64,000 nucleotides of DNA from Clostridium sardiniense (GCF_016907995.1 NZ_JAFBDA010000012.1:56113-120112), one strand, 5' to 3'; shown: positions 28,906 through 38,341, numbered from the stretch's first letter. Made by a program: numbers and translations. Notes: generated from the letters alone by a model not told the origin.

Positions 28906-29081
28906 TTAAAGACAAATATAGTAAAAAGTTAATTAAATATATGATTTAAATTTAATATTGATGAAAAAGTGATAGAGTTTTATAATTTTTTAAATATTTA
29001 TATTAATTAAATTGTTAGTAGACTAATTTTTAAGATTATTGTAATCTATATAATGTGAAATTTTATTAGGAGGAATTACAA

Positions 29082-29684
29082 ATGAATACAGTAGTTTTAA
29101 TAATTGTACTAGCTTTAGTTGGTGGAATTATAGGATGGATTACAAATGTTTTAGCTATAAAGCTAATGTTTAGACCAATAAATCCAATAAAAATACCAAT
29201 ACTAAATATAGAAATAATAGGACTTATACCAAAAAGAAAAAAAGAAATAGCAAAGAATATTGGAGAAGTTGTTTCAAAGGAATTATTATCAGTAGATGAT
29301 ATAATTAATTCATCTATAAATGAGAATGATAAAGAAGACTTAAATAACTATATAAAAGATAAAATAAGAAATTTAGTAAATGAAAAAATGGATTTTATAC
29401 CTGCGCCTTTTAGAATGATGGTACAAGGTCCAATAGATAAAATTATAAATGAAGAAGTAGATGGTGCTTTAGAAGAATTAGAAGAAAAGATGCTTCTAAA
29501 GGTTAAGGAAAGAATAGACATAGAAAAAATAGTAGAAGAGAAGGTAAATGAATCAGATCTTTTAGAACTTGAAAGAATTATAATAAGTGTTGCTAAAAAA
29601 GAGTTAAAGCATATAGAAATATTAGGTTTTTTCTTAGGGGGAATTATAGGCTTAATTCAAGGTATTATAGTTACGTTAATTTAA
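29082..29684 (+). CDS. DUF445-family membrane protein
   Basis: The 200-residue protein begins with a hydrophobic segment (about 2-22) followed by the signature GWITNVLAIKLMFRPINPI and GLIPKRKKEIAKNIGEVV, which are hallmarks of DUF445 (YheB/YtjA-like) proteins. A long helical, charged middle region (about 60-175) and a second hydrophobic segment at the C-terminus (about 178-199) follow. Both ends are thus membrane-linked with the middle on one side. The function of the family is unknown. The start has AGGAGG. A strong hairpin terminator follows. Confidence 0.88.
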   Translation: MNTVVLIIVLALVGGIIGWITNVLAIKLMFRPINPIKIPILNIEIIGLIPKRKKEIAKNIGEVVSKELLSVDDIINSSINENDKEDLNNYIKDKIRNLVNEKMDFIPAPFRMMVQGPIDKIINEEVDGALEELEEKMLLKVKERIDIEKIVEEKVNESDLLELERIIISVAKKELKHIEILGFFLGGIIGLIQGIIVTLI

Positions 29685-29712
29685 TATTACATAATAAATA
29701 GGAAATAAAGTT

Positions 29713-29765
29713 AAAAAGTGAGATTATGATAAATTTTTGAATATTATAATCTCACTTTTTTTGTT
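29713..29765 (+). terminator. Terminator after the DUF445 gene
   Basis: Perfect 15-bp arms at 29713-29727 and 29746-29760, then TTG and T-rich DNA. Confidence 0.92.
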
Positions 29766-29799
29766 TTACTTATTTAAGTTAATAATAATCATAAAAGGA

Positions 29800-29824
29800 T
29801 AATATATACTTAGTGTATATATTA
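29800..29824. promoter_or_regulatory. Palindrome upstream of the Ter locus
   Basis: TAATATATAC (29800-29809) and GTATATATTA (29815-29824) form a perfect 10-bp dyad with a 5-base centre, about 60 bases before the first Ter-locus gene. It is placed like an operator, but AT-rich dyads are common in this genome. Confidence 0.4.
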
Positions 29825-29885
29825 TGGTAAAATTGATACTAAATAAAGTGGGTATTTAGACTTTATATAATTGGAGGTATGAGAG

Positions 29886-30443
29886 ATGTTATTTAAAAAT
29901 ATTAAAAATATGACTGAATCTATAGGGAAAAATGTATCAGACTTAGCTAATACTATTGCAGTTACTACTAGAGAGCAAGATAAGATAAACATTATGGAAA
30001 AAGAAATAAAGTGTTTAAATCTAGAGATAAAATCAGTTTATGCAGAGATTGGGGAAAGATTTGTAGAACATAAAAATTTAAATAATGAAATTGGGACATT
30101 TAATGTTGACGACGTTTTAAATACTTTGGATTCAAAAATAGCTAAAAGAGAAGAGCTTAAGGCTAAAGTAGTAGAAGCATCAAAAGAATTAAATGATAAA
30201 CTAATCCTTCAAGAAAAGAAAAAAGTAAAAGAACAGTTTGAGAGCGAGAAGGAAAAATTAGATAAAGCTCTTGCTATGGATATAATAAATAAAGATGAAT
30301 ACTTTAAAAAATTGAAAGTTCATGAAAATAAAGTTATATATTTTGATGAAATAAAAAATATAGAGAAACAATATGAAATCAAAATAATATCATATGATGA
30401 AAAAAATGAAAAGATAAAATCTATACTAGACAGAGATGAGTAA
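29886..30443 (+). CDS. Coiled-coil protein with SHOCT-like segment, unknown
   Basis: The 185-residue protein is almost wholly helical and highly charged. Residues about 1-35 read MLFKNIKNMTESIGKNVSDLA and contain no membrane span; about 38-120 look like a coiled coil. The segment KLDKALAMDIINKDEYFKKL (about 127-146) resembles the SHOCT (short C-terminal) motif that often ends bacterial coiled-coil or membrane proteins. It has a GGAGG 8 bases upstream and is followed by a terminator before the Ter biosynthetic genes. Its position suggests a link to that stress locus, but no function can be given. Confidence 0.65.
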   Translation: MLFKNIKNMTESIGKNVSDLANTIAVTTREQDKINIMEKEIKCLNLEIKSVYAEIGERFVEHKNLNNEIGTFNVDDVLNTLDSKIAKREELKAKVVEASKELNDKLILQEKKKVKEQFESEKEKLDKALAMDIINKDEYFKKLKVHENKVIYFDEIKNIEKQYEIKIISYDEKNEKIKSILDRDE

Positions 30444-30477
30444 AGGGACATTAAATTAAGAAGTATATGTAAATAAA

Positions 30478-30525
30478 GAGAGTCGGTCTATATAATTTAT
30501 TCTATAGATCGACTTTGTATTTTAT
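30478..30525 (+). terminator. Terminator or attenuator before the Ter biosynthetic genes
   Basis: AGTCGGTCTATA (30481-30492) pairs with TATAGATCGACT (30503-30514) with one G-U pair, then a T-rich run. The next gene begins only about 28 bases later with no obvious promoter in between, so the hairpin may act as an attenuator. Confidence 0.75.
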
Positions 30526-30552
30526 CATTTATATGAAAGAAGGCTGGATTAA

Positions 30553-31644
30553 GTGAAGTATTTTAATGAGGTTTTAAAGGGCATATTCTACAAAGAACCA
30601 GGAAATTTTAATAAATATATAGATAAAGAAGTTTTAAAGTATTGTTTAGGGGCGAATATGTATATGAGCGCTACAAAAAATATTTTGAAAAAAATAAAGA
30701 ATAAAGAATTTAAAAATATAGGATGTATAACTCTTTGTTTTGAGGATGCAACTAAGGAAAGTGAAGTTAATTTTGCAGAAGAGAATGTATTAAAGTTATT
30801 CGGTGATATATGCAAGCTTTTGAAAGAAGGAGATTTAAATGATGAAGAGTTACCTTTAATATTTTTAAGAGTAAGAGGTATAGATCAATTCAAGAAATTT
30901 TCAAGTAGCCTAACAAAAGATCATACTAATATTTTGGCAGGATTTATATTTCCAAAGTTTAACTCAAACAATGGAGAGGAATATCTTTGCCATTTAAAAA
31001 AATTAAATGATAAATATGAAACAGTATTATATGGAATGCCTATAATTGAAGATGAAAAGGTTATATATAAGGAATTTAGGTATTTAGAATTAGATAAAAT
31101 TAAGTCATTATTGGAGCCATATAAGAATTTAATATTAAATATAAGAGTTGGAGGAACAGATTTTTCTTCTAAATTTTCTTTAAGAAGAACTGTAAGTACA
31201 TCGATATATGATTTAATGGTAGTTTCTGATTGTTTAACTGATGTTTTAAACTTTTTTACAAGAAATACTGATAATTATATTATTTCAGCTCCGGTATTTG
31301 AGTATTTTTCAAAAGACATAAATTCAAAAGAGGTACAAGGTTTACTAAAAGAAATTGAGCTTGATAAAGTAAATGGATTTTTAGGGAAAACAGTTATACA
31401 TCCAGCACAAGTGAAATATGTAAACTCAATGTATGTTGTAACTTATGAAGAATATATTGATGCAACAAACATAATAGAAAATTCCAATGTGGGTGGAGTT
31501 TTTAAAGGGGAAAATGATAATAAAATGAATGAAGTTTTACCTCATTTAAATTGGGCAAGAAAAGTAATTCTTAGGTCAGAAGCTTTTGGAGTATTAAATG
31601 AAGGTATATGTAATTATGATTTATTAAAGAAAGAGATGGTATAG
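30553..31644 (+). CDS. Ter-locus CitE-like (HpcH/HpaI family) C-C lyase
   Basis: The 363-residue protein resembles the citrate-lyase beta-subunit/HpcH-HpaI aldolase fold seen in Ter (tellurite resistance) biosynthetic modules. Supporting segments are NIGCITLCFEDATKESEV (the metal-binding Glu-Asp region), LPLIFLRVRG, AGFIFPKF, the ILNIRVGGTDFSS stretch and GFLGKTVIHPAQV, the last being a CitE-type hallmark. The reaction in Ter systems is unknown; a nucleoside-like product has been proposed from comparative genomics. The start is GTG with AAGGCTGG upstream. It is the first of six genes spaced by about 7-75 bases. Confidence 0.83.
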   Translation: MKYFNEVLKGIFYKEPGNFNKYIDKEVLKYCLGANMYMSATKNILKKIKNKEFKNIGCITLCFEDATKESEVNFAEENVLKLFGDICKLLKEGDLNDEELPLIFLRVRGIDQFKKFSSSLTKDHTNILAGFIFPKFNSNNGEEYLCHLKKLNDKYETVLYGMPIIEDEKVIYKEFRYLELDKIKSLLEPYKNLILNIRVGGTDFSSKFSLRRTVSTSIYDLMVVSDCLTDVLNFFTRNTDNYIISAPVFEYFSKDINSKEVQGLLKEIELDKVNGFLGKTVIHPAQVKYVNSMYVVTYEEYIDATNIIENSNVGGVFKGENDNKMNEVLPHLNWARKVILRSEAFGVLNEGICNYDLLKKEMV

Positions 31645-31651
31645 GAGTATT

Positions 31652-32893
31652 ATGAGTATAGATATAAATATAGATAAAAATGTTTATGACATTAATTTAG
31701 ATGATCTAATAGTTATGGGTAAAAGAATAAATAATAAGCTTAGAAATTTTCTGTTTATTAGCAAGGTACTTGGAAAACATATTGAAGTAAAAGCAGACGT
31801 ATGCAAGGCAATAGGAATTCTTCTTGCTTCTCTTACGTACAAGCCATCTAGTGAAGAATTAGAAGATTTAAAAGATATATTAGCATATATAAAATCTACT
31901 AATTATATTGATGAGCATATTAAAGAGGTCATTGATAAATTCACTTTTAATACTAGAGGTGAGAAAGTCTGTGTACTAGGATTTGCAGAAACTGCAACAG
32001 GCCTTGGTATGGCAGTTGCTTCATCAATAGAAGATTCTTATTATTTAACAACAACTAGAGAGAATATAACAGGAATTAAGTCTCTTGTTAATTTTGAAGA
32101 AGAGCATTCTCATGCAACTATGCATAAGTGTTTTCCAATATTAAAAGAAGATATAATTAATAAAGATAGAATGATATTAGTGGATGACGAGATAACAACT
32201 GGGAAATCAATGATTAATATTATAAGAGAATTATCTAATGTAACTTCAATAAAGAAATATACAATAATTAGTATATTAGATTGGAGAAATTCATTAAATA
32301 AAGAATTAATGGATTCTTTAGCTCTTGAAAAAGGAATAGATATAGAAGTGTTATCGCTTATAAGTGGAAATATAAGTATAAATGACAATAGTGTATTTTA
32401 TAATTACATAGATAATGAAATAGAGGAAAAAACGTCAGTAAATAACCTTAATATATTGGATAGAATTCAGATTGAAAGTGAAGATGAAAATGTGGATTAC
32501 TATAAAGATAGTGGAAGGTTTGGAGTAAATCAGAAAGATATTATGCTTTTAGATAAAAAATGTGAAAGCATAGCCAAGATGATTGAAGATGATATAGAAG
32601 ATAGTGATAAAATATTAATTCTAGGACATGGAGAAAATATTTATATACCTAGTAAGATTGCATCATATTTAAAAAATGATACTTATTTTAAATCTACTAC
32701 AAGAAGTCCTATATTTTGTGAGAATATAGATGAATACCCAATAAAGACTGCACATGTATTTTATGATTCTGGTATTAAGTATTATATGTACAATAAAGAA
32801 GACATTGAAAAGAGATATGATAAGGTTATTCTTATTACAGAAAATGATTTAAATATGAAATTAACATCAAATATACTTATATATAAAATATAG
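31652..32893 (+). CDS. Ter-locus phosphoribosyltransferase with TRSP domain
   Basis: The 413-residue protein has an orotate-PRTase-like N-terminal part (about 90-235). Its PRPP-binding loop MILVDDEITTGKSMINI is clear. A C-terminal TRSP domain follows (about 285-413), marked by SGRFGVNQ and the GHGENIYIPSKIA stretch. PRTase-TRSP proteins occur in the biosynthetic module of Ter loci and are thought to help make a nucleoside-like metabolite, but no reaction has been shown. It starts 7 bases after the CitE-like gene and is followed after 14 bases by the StiP-like gene. Confidence 0.85.
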   Translation: MSIDINIDKNVYDINLDDLIVMGKRINNKLRNFLFISKVLGKHIEVKADVCKAIGILLASLTYKPSSEELEDLKDILAYIKSTNYIDEHIKEVIDKFTFNTRGEKVCVLGFAETATGLGMAVASSIEDSYYLTTTRENITGIKSLVNFEEEHSHATMHKCFPILKEDIINKDRMILVDDEITTGKSMINIIRELSNVTSIKKYTIISILDWRNSLNKELMDSLALEKGIDIEVLSLISGNISINDNSVFYNYIDNEIEEKTSVNNLNILDRIQIESEDENVDYYKDSGRFGVNQKDIMLLDKKCESIAKMIEDDIEDSDKILILGHGENIYIPSKIASYLKNDTYFKSTTRSPIFCENIDEYPIKTAHVFYDSGIKYYMYNKEDIEKRYDKVILITENDLNMKLTSNILIYKI

Positions 32894-32907
32894 ATTGGGA
32901 GGCAGCT

Positions 32908-33960
32908 ATGAAATTAGTTAAGAGTAGCTATAAGGAAGATGTAGTATTTCTTTTAAAAGATTTATCTAAAGAGATAAATGAGATTACAGTTGAAGAGAAG
33001 GAGAAACTTATAAATAGTGGAATAAATTATTCAGAATTTATTTCGAAGGAAAGTATACCAAGCAAAGAAATGACAGAAATATTTTTAAGTCTTTTAGAGG
33101 ATAAAAAAGAAGAAATAGCAAAATATGTAGAAATAATTTCAGATACTATATTTAAAGAAAAGGGAGAGAAGTTAGTAATAGTATCTCTTGCAAGAGCAGG
33201 AACACCTTTTGGAATACTTATTAAAAAGTACATTAAATTTAAATACAATATAGATATACCGCACTATAGTATATCTATAATTAGAGGTAAGGGAATAGAT
33301 TTTAATGCTTTGAAATTTATATTAAAAAAGCATAAAGGTGGATTAATACAATTTGTTGATGGATGGACTGGAAAGGGATCAATAACTAAGGAGTTAGATA
33401 AATCAATAGAGTTATTTAATAGAGAGTTTGGAGAAAATGTTTCAAGTGGACTAGCTGCTATAGCTGATCCTGCTATGTTATGTACAGTATGTGGAACTAG
33501 GGAAGATATAGCAATTCCAAATTGTTGTCTAAATTCTACTGTGAGTGGACTTATAAGCAGAACTATTCATAATGATAAATATATTAATGAAGATGATTTT
33601 CATGGAGCTAAATACTTGGATTATTTAGAAGAATATGATTTTTCAAATGAATTTATAAAGAAAATTGAAGAATGCTTTAAAGTAGAGAATTATGATATAG
33701 AGAAATATAAAAGAGAGAAAACAGCAGAAAAAATTGTACAAGATATAAGAGAAGAGTTTGATGTAGCTGATATAAATAAGATAAAGCTTAGTATCGGAGA
33801 AGCATCTAGAGCTCTTTTAAGAAGACAGGTTAGGTGTATATTAATAAAGGACATAGAAGAGAAAGATGTAAAGCATATAATTCAGCTTTCAAAAGAAAAG
33901 GATGTTAAAGTTTTGAAATATGATAAAACCCATTATGAATGTATTGCTATTATAAAATAA
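32908..33960 (+). CDS. StiP-family PRTase-like protein with PELOTA domain
   Basis: This 350-residue protein matches the family often labelled cysteine protease StiP / PRTase_1. The core includes EKLVIVSLARAGTPFGILIKKY, HYSISIIRGKGID and the FVDGWTGKGSITKEL loop (a PRPP-loop-like motif), with a Cys-rich stretch MLCTVCGTREDIAIPNCC. The C-terminal 90 residues (SRALLRRQVRCILIKD, then HIIQLSKEKDVKVLKYD) look like a PELOTA RNA-binding domain. Known context is the Ter biosynthetic module; biochemical role is unproved, and the protease label should be treated with care. The start has GGGAGG. Confidence 0.82.
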   Translation: MKLVKSSYKEDVVFLLKDLSKEINEITVEEKEKLINSGINYSEFISKESIPSKEMTEIFLSLLEDKKEEIAKYVEIISDTIFKEKGEKLVIVSLARAGTPFGILIKKYIKFKYNIDIPHYSISIIRGKGIDFNALKFILKKHKGGLIQFVDGWTGKGSITKELDKSIELFNREFGENVSSGLAAIADPAMLCTVCGTREDIAIPNCCLNSTVSGLISRTIHNDKYINEDDFHGAKYLDYLEEYDFSNEFIKKIEECFKVENYDIEKYKREKTAEKIVQDIREEFDVADINKIKLSIGEASRALLRRQVRCILIKDIEEKDVKHIIQLSKEKDVKVLKYDKTHYECIAIIK

Positions 33961-33985
33961 TAAATTAAAAGGGGAATGCAAAGAT

Positions 33986-34732
33986 ATGGGGAAAATAAAT
34001 TTTATAACAGACTTAGATAGAACTATAATACATTCAAAGAATAAAGGCTTTAAATGTGTTGAACATATAGGGGATAGAGAAATAACCTATATGACAGAAA
34101 AAAGTTACAATAAACTTCAAAATATGCTAAAAGAAAATATTATTGAATTTATACCTTGCACTATGAGAAATATAGATCAGACCTTAAGAATCAATTTTAT
34201 AAAAGAATATAATCCTAAACTTATTATATGTACAAATGGAGCACAGATATATAGGAATGGAGTACTAGATTATGAGTGGGATTTAAAAATGAAAAGTTTA
34301 GTTAAAAAAGAAGAGATAGAAGACAGTATAGAACTTATTAAAAGTTTAAACATAAAAAATATAGAAATTAGAAATATAGAAGATTTTTATATTACGGTAA
34401 AATGCGAAACTGTTATTGATGCCAAAGAAGGTGCAAGTATTTTGATTAAATACTTTAAATCACCTTATAAAGTGATGCAAATAGGAGTTAAGATCTTTAT
34501 AATACATGAGAAAATAGATAAGATACATGCTGTTGATTATGTTATAGAAAAGTTTGATATAAATAATGTATTTACAGCTGGAGATAGTGAGGTTGATATT
34601 GAATTCACAAGAAGAGGCAGATGTATTCTTCCAAAGCATAGTATATTTAAACATGATGATGCCATAATTACAGAGAAAGATGGTATATATTCTACAGAAG
34701 ACATTCTAGATATACTAGAAAGATATATGTAA
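33986..34732 (+). CDS. Ter-locus HAD-superfamily phosphatase
   Basis: The 248-residue protein begins INFITDLDRTIIHS, the HAD motif I DxDxT, with the first Asp as nucleophile. CTMRNIDQTLRI is consistent with motif II (a Thr), and VFTAGDSEVDIEF is motif IV (GDSxxD). A cap insertion of about 100 residues lies between motifs II and IV, as in Cof-type sugar or nucleotide phosphatases. Within Ter loci such HAD enzymes are predicted to dephosphorylate the PRTase product. It lies 25 bases after the StiP-like gene with an AAGGGGAA site. Confidence 0.86.
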   Translation: MGKINFITDLDRTIIHSKNKGFKCVEHIGDREITYMTEKSYNKLQNMLKENIIEFIPCTMRNIDQTLRINFIKEYNPKLIICTNGAQIYRNGVLDYEWDLKMKSLVKKEEIEDSIELIKSLNIKNIEIRNIEDFYITVKCETVIDAKEGASILIKYFKSPYKVMQIGVKIFIIHEKIDKIHAVDYVIEKFDINNVFTAGDSEVDIEFTRRGRCILPKHSIFKHDDAIITEKDGIYSTEDILDILERYM

Positions 34733-34806
34733 ATTAAGGAATAAAATATTGATATTATTGGATATATTGTTATAAAATATAATTGTGCATGGGAGGAGTG
34801 ATCTTA

Positions 34807-36345
34807 ATGACTATAAATTTACAGACTATAATTCACTCTATGTTTAGAAGCAAATATGATAGAAAAAATAATGGTGAATTCATACCATATTTTTATAGAT
34901 TTATAGGGGTAGAGGATATTGAGAACTATGATAATTTGTTAAAAACTATTGAAGTGAAGTGTGAAGAAATTTCTGACAGAAAATTAATTTTTGATAATGG
35001 AATTCCTTTAAATGGAGAGATGGAGCTTATTGAGTATATATATAATGAATTATCATCCATGAATATATACAACATGGTCAATGAGGATATTATTATATTT
35101 AATGATAGTCAGGTTAATAATATATTTTTAAGAGCCATGGATTATGTTATTCCACTTTCAATTAGAAATGAAAATTTCTTTAGTGATAATGTAAGAAATA
35201 ATTTCATTACAAAGTTGATTGTTTGGGCATATTCATATTTAAGAGAAATTAATTTTAATGATGATATAAATCCAAAGTGTATTTTTTATGGGAATATAGA
35301 GAGACATGAAGTATATTTTTTAATGATTTTATATTTAATGAATTTTGATGTAATCTATATTAATCCATTAAAAGAAGAGTATTTTGAAGGAATCGATACA
35401 GATAAGCTTAGCACTGAAATTAAGAAAATGAACATACTAGATGTTAGAAGCTTTAGTGAAAGAACTTCAATGGGAAGAGTAATAGAAAATAATGAGACTT
35501 TAACTAAAAAGCTTCAAAGAGATGTAAGAGAAGAATTATTTACTAATACAGGAATGTATGTCCCTTGGCAATTTAGAGGGAAATATACAAAGAGTGTATT
35601 GTTAAATGGAATAGATGAAGATGTATTTATATATTGGAATGAACCAGCAAAATTAAGAGAAGGATTTAAGACATCAACTGAAACAGTTAAAGTTCCATGC
35701 TTTTTTCAAAAGTTTGATGGAGAATATTTAGATAAAGATAAATATTATAAATTAGTAAAGCACTGTACAGATTCTACAAATACCTTATTTTTTAATAATG
35801 GCGATATATCAGAAGATGTTGAAGTTACAGATGATATGTTTCAACTAATGTTCTGTCAATTAAGTGATGGAACATTTGATATTGAAGAGATAAAGAAACT
35901 TCCAATATATAAATTTTCTAAATATAGTATAGAAGTTCAGGATTTACTTTTAAATAAATTTAATGAGGTAATATTAGATAAAACATTGTTTGTAGAACCA
36001 CTAGATAAAAATACAATTTTGAAATTACTGGTTTTAGTAATTTCTTTAAATAAAAATATTGTTAGATTAATTGATAACTTTGATTTTACATCAAATATTC
36101 CAAAGATAGTTATATACTTAAATGGAGAAGATGAAATTAATGATGATATGACAAGATTACTTGCATATTTACATATTATAGGAGTTGATATAATTATCTT
36201 CAATCCATCAGGATTATATAATATATGTAAAATTATAAGGAAAGATAGAGTAAATATAATTAGATTAGAAGAAATGAATTACAAATCAAAATACAAAAAG
36301 CTTGAACCTGCAAATAACAGTATTTTTTCTAGATTGTTTAAATAA
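34807..36345 (+). CDS. yceG: YceG-like component of the Ter biosynthetic module
   Basis: I start at the ATG at 34807, which follows GGGAGGAG; this gives 512 residues. The protein resembles B. subtilis YceG (PF14266), found beside TerD, TelA and the PRTase genes. Recognisable segments include an N-terminal RSKYDRKNNGEFIPYFYRFIG, the FTNTGMYVPWQFRGKYTKSVLLNG stretch in the middle, and TRLLAYLHIIGVDIIIFNPSG near the C-terminus. No enzymatic motif is obvious to me. It ends the biosynthetic part, and telA follows after 23 bases. Confidence 0.83.
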   Translation: MTINLQTIIHSMFRSKYDRKNNGEFIPYFYRFIGVEDIENYDNLLKTIEVKCEEISDRKLIFDNGIPLNGEMELIEYIYNELSSMNIYNMVNEDIIIFNDSQVNNIFLRAMDYVIPLSIRNENFFSDNVRNNFITKLIVWAYSYLREINFNDDINPKCIFYGNIERHEVYFLMILYLMNFDVIYINPLKEEYFEGIDTDKLSTEIKKMNILDVRSFSERTSMGRVIENNETLTKKLQRDVREELFTNTGMYVPWQFRGKYTKSVLLNGIDEDVFIYWNEPAKLREGFKTSTETVKVPCFFQKFDGEYLDKDKYYKLVKHCTDSTNTLFFNNGDISEDVEVTDDMFQLMFCQLSDGTFDIEEIKKLPIYKFSKYSIEVQDLLLNKFNEVILDKTLFVEPLDKNTILKLLVLVISLNKNIVRLIDNFDFTSNIPKIVIYLNGEDEINDDMTRLLAYLHIIGVDIIIFNPSGLYNICKIIRKDRVNIIRLEEMNYKSKYKKLEPANNSIFSRLFK

Positions 36346-36368
36346 ATATTTAAGGAGAATTGAGAAGT

Positions 36369-37712
36369 ATGAATAATAATGATATGAATATGATGGGCAA
36401 TGAAGATATGATGAATAACCAAGATATGATGAATAACCAAAATATGATGAATAACCAAAATATGATGAATAACCAAAATATGATGGACAATCAAAACATG
36501 ATGAATAACCAAAATATGATGAATAATCAAAATATGATGGGTAATCAAAATATGATGAATAATCAAAACATGATGGGTAACCAAAATATGATGGGCAACC
36601 AAAATATGATGGGTAATCAAGGTATGATGAACGGATATGGCCAGCAACAAACAACTCAAGAAGCTAATATTATGGAAAATGCAGAAGCATATAAAAATAG
36701 ATTAAGACAATTACCAGAAGTCCAAGCTTTGACAAGTGAAGTTGAAATAGCTAATCCTAATTCAATAATTCAATTTGGTCAACAAGCTAGTTCAAACATA
36801 TCAAAAATTTCAGATGAGCTTTTAAGTTCTATGAAAGAAGTTAAATCAGAAGAAGTTAGTGAAATGTTAGTTCATTTAACAAAGATAATGGACAAGTTTG
36901 ATGTTAAAGAGCTTGAAGATATAAAGGAACCATCTTTTATTGGAAAGATATTTAAAGCAGCTCAAACAAGTGTGGCTAAACTTTTCCAAAAATATGATAC
37001 TATGGGATTAGAAGTTGAAAAAGTATATGTGTTATTAAAGAGATATGAATCTGAAATAAGAGAGTCTAATAATAAGCTTAAAAGATTATATGATGGAAAC
37101 ATAGAGTTTTATCAATTACTAGAAAAGTATATAGTTGCTGGTGAAATGGCAATAGAAGAAATTAATTTATATATAAATCAATATGAATATAATAATCAAA
37201 TAAATCAAGAAGAAAAACAAATGATGGTACAAAAGCTTGAGACAGCAAAGGAGATGTTAGATCAACGTGTTTATGATTTAAGAATAGCTGAAAATGTTGC
37301 AATACAGGCTGTACCTATGATTCAAAATATTCAAATGTCAAACTTTAACTTAATGAGAAAAATAAATTCATCATTTATCATAACATTACCTATATTTAAG
37401 CAATGTTTAGCTCAAGCTATAATATTAAAAAGACAAGAAATACAAGCTAAGTCAATTAAACAATTAGATGATAAAACAAACGAGCTTATACAAAGAAATG
37501 CTGCAAACACAGCTACTCAATCAGCTAATATTGCAAGAATGGCATCTACAAGCTCAATTAGTATAGAAACTCTTGAAAAATCTTATAATACTATTATGAA
37601 AGGTATTGAAGAAACAAGAGCGATTCAAGAAGCAAATAAGCAACAAAGAGGTCAAAATGTTGTAAAACTTGAAAGTATTAAGCAAGATATGAAAAAGACT
37701 ATAAAACTATAA
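36369..37712 (+). CDS. TelA/YceH-type toxic-anion-resistance protein with Met/Asn repeat tail
   Basis: The start is the ATG at 36369 after AAGGAG (447 residues); a TTG at 36360 is too close to the site. Residues about 13-84 are twelve tandem six-residue units of the type (N/D)MM(N/G/D)NQ, a Met/Asn/Gln-rich low-complexity tail. The rest (about 100-447) is the helical TelA domain, with PNSIIQFGQQASSNISKISDELL, SFIGKIFKAAQTSVAKLFQKYD and the C-terminal SISIETLEKSYNTIMKGIEETRAIQEAN. TelA/YceH proteins occur with TerD and YceG in stress loci and confer resistance to toxic anions or cell-wall agents; the mechanism is unknown. A terminator follows. Confidence 0.9.
   Translation: MNNNDMNMMGNEDMMNNQDMMNNQNMMNNQNMMNNQNMMDNQNMMNNQNMMNNQNMMGNQNMMNNQNMMGNQNMMGNQNMMGNQGMMNGYGQQQTTQEANIMENAEAYKNRLRQLPEVQALTSEVEIANPNSIIQFGQQASSNISKISDELLSSMKEVKSEEVSEMLVHLTKIMDKFDVKELEDIKEPSFIGKIFKAAQTSVAKLFQKYDTMGLEVEKVYVLLKRYESEIRESNNKLKRLYDGNIEFYQLLEKYIVAGEMAIEEINLYINQYEYNNQINQEEKQMMVQKLETAKEMLDQRVYDLRIAENVAIQAVPMIQNIQMSNFNLMRKINSSFIITLPIFKQCLAQAIILKRQEIQAKSIKQLDDKTNELIQRNAANTATQSANIARMASTSSISIETLEKSYNTIMKGIEETRAIQEANKQQRGQNVVKLESIKQDMKKTIKL
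36405..36620 (+). repeat. Twelve tandem 18-bp coding repeats in telA
   Basis: Twelve in-frame 18-bp units encode (N/D)MM(N/G/D)NQ. Copies differ mainly at the third wobble positions (aac/aat) and at the fourth residue. Because units are a multiple of 3, slippage would change tail length without breaking the frame. The long reading frame on the opposite strand is a shadow of this repeat. Confidence 0.93.
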
Positions 37713-37753
37713 TTTATATAAAAGGAATCTAAATTATAGAATATATATAAGCT

Positions 37754-37793
37754 TTAAGAGTAAGTTATATAAGATATACCTTACTCTTTTTTT
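37754..37793 (+). terminator. Terminator after telA
   Basis: AAGAGTAAG (37756-37764) pairs with CTTACTCTT (37780-37788), then a run of T. It closes the six-gene Ter biosynthetic operon. Confidence 0.85.
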
Positions 37794-38180
37794 GTATCTA
37801 TAATTATGGATATTATATTTTAAATTGATTTACTTATATAAGTCTGCTGCAAGGTTTATTAATATAGTATGCTTTATAACTTCAAAAAAATATTGGTGCA
37901 TTTTCCAACTAACATCAACTAATTATTTAGGGATAGATGTACTTAGAATAGTATGCACTACAAACATGGCGACAGGAATACAAAACATTCACACGAAAGA
38001 GTTGTATAAACAGCTGAAAAAGTTTAAGCTGATTTGTGCAAATTGGTAGCTAAGATAATAGAAAATAGAGAATAAAAATTTATTTTGGAGGAGTTCTTAA
38101 AATAGAAAAAGTTATAAATACTTTATGAATAAGTCCTTAAAAACCCAAAATTATCAACAGATTAAAAACAGTAAGAAAAC
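37794..38180 (+). pseudogene. Degenerate non-coding stretch, possible gene remnant
   Basis: About 390 bases between two terminators. An open frame at 37825-38049 (74 codons) has no ribosome site and starts in a poor context; its end (NIHTKELYKQLKKFKLICANW) looks protein-like, and its codon use resembles a decayed gene. A perfect GGAGGAG near 38090 is followed by no start codon, only AAAATAGAAAAAG and then stops, as if a start had been lost. I do not recognise the source family. I treat the stretch as a remnant, not as a working gene. Confidence 0.4.
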
Positions 38181-38227
38181 AAAACAAATCCTATATCTTA
38201 TAATTTAAGATATAGGATTTGTTTTAT
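38181..38227 (+). terminator. Strong terminator upstream of the terD promoter
   Basis: Perfect 20-bp arms (38181-38200 and 38206-38225) around a 5-base loop, ending in GTTTT. It isolates the following terD promoter from upstream transcription. Confidence 0.9.
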
Positions 38228-38341
38228 AAGTAGATAGAATCACTATATATTTTTAACCTTACTAGTTTAATTTCCGAATAATTATTACAATAATGTATAT
38301 TTATTTATTAATATATAAAAAATGTTATAAATTGCAATATA

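Noticed and set aside
36405..36620. Evenly spaced repeats resembling a CRISPR array
   Set aside because: Units are contiguous without spacers, in frame, and encode a Met/Asn repeat.
36279..36659. Long minus-strand frame of HH-I-L repeats opposite telA
   Set aside because: It is the antisense reading of the 18-bp telA repeat, which stays open because of the repeat itself; no ribosome site or start context.
37825..38049. Functional 74-codon gene
   Set aside because: No ribosome site and no recognisable family; listed as part of a possible remnant instead.
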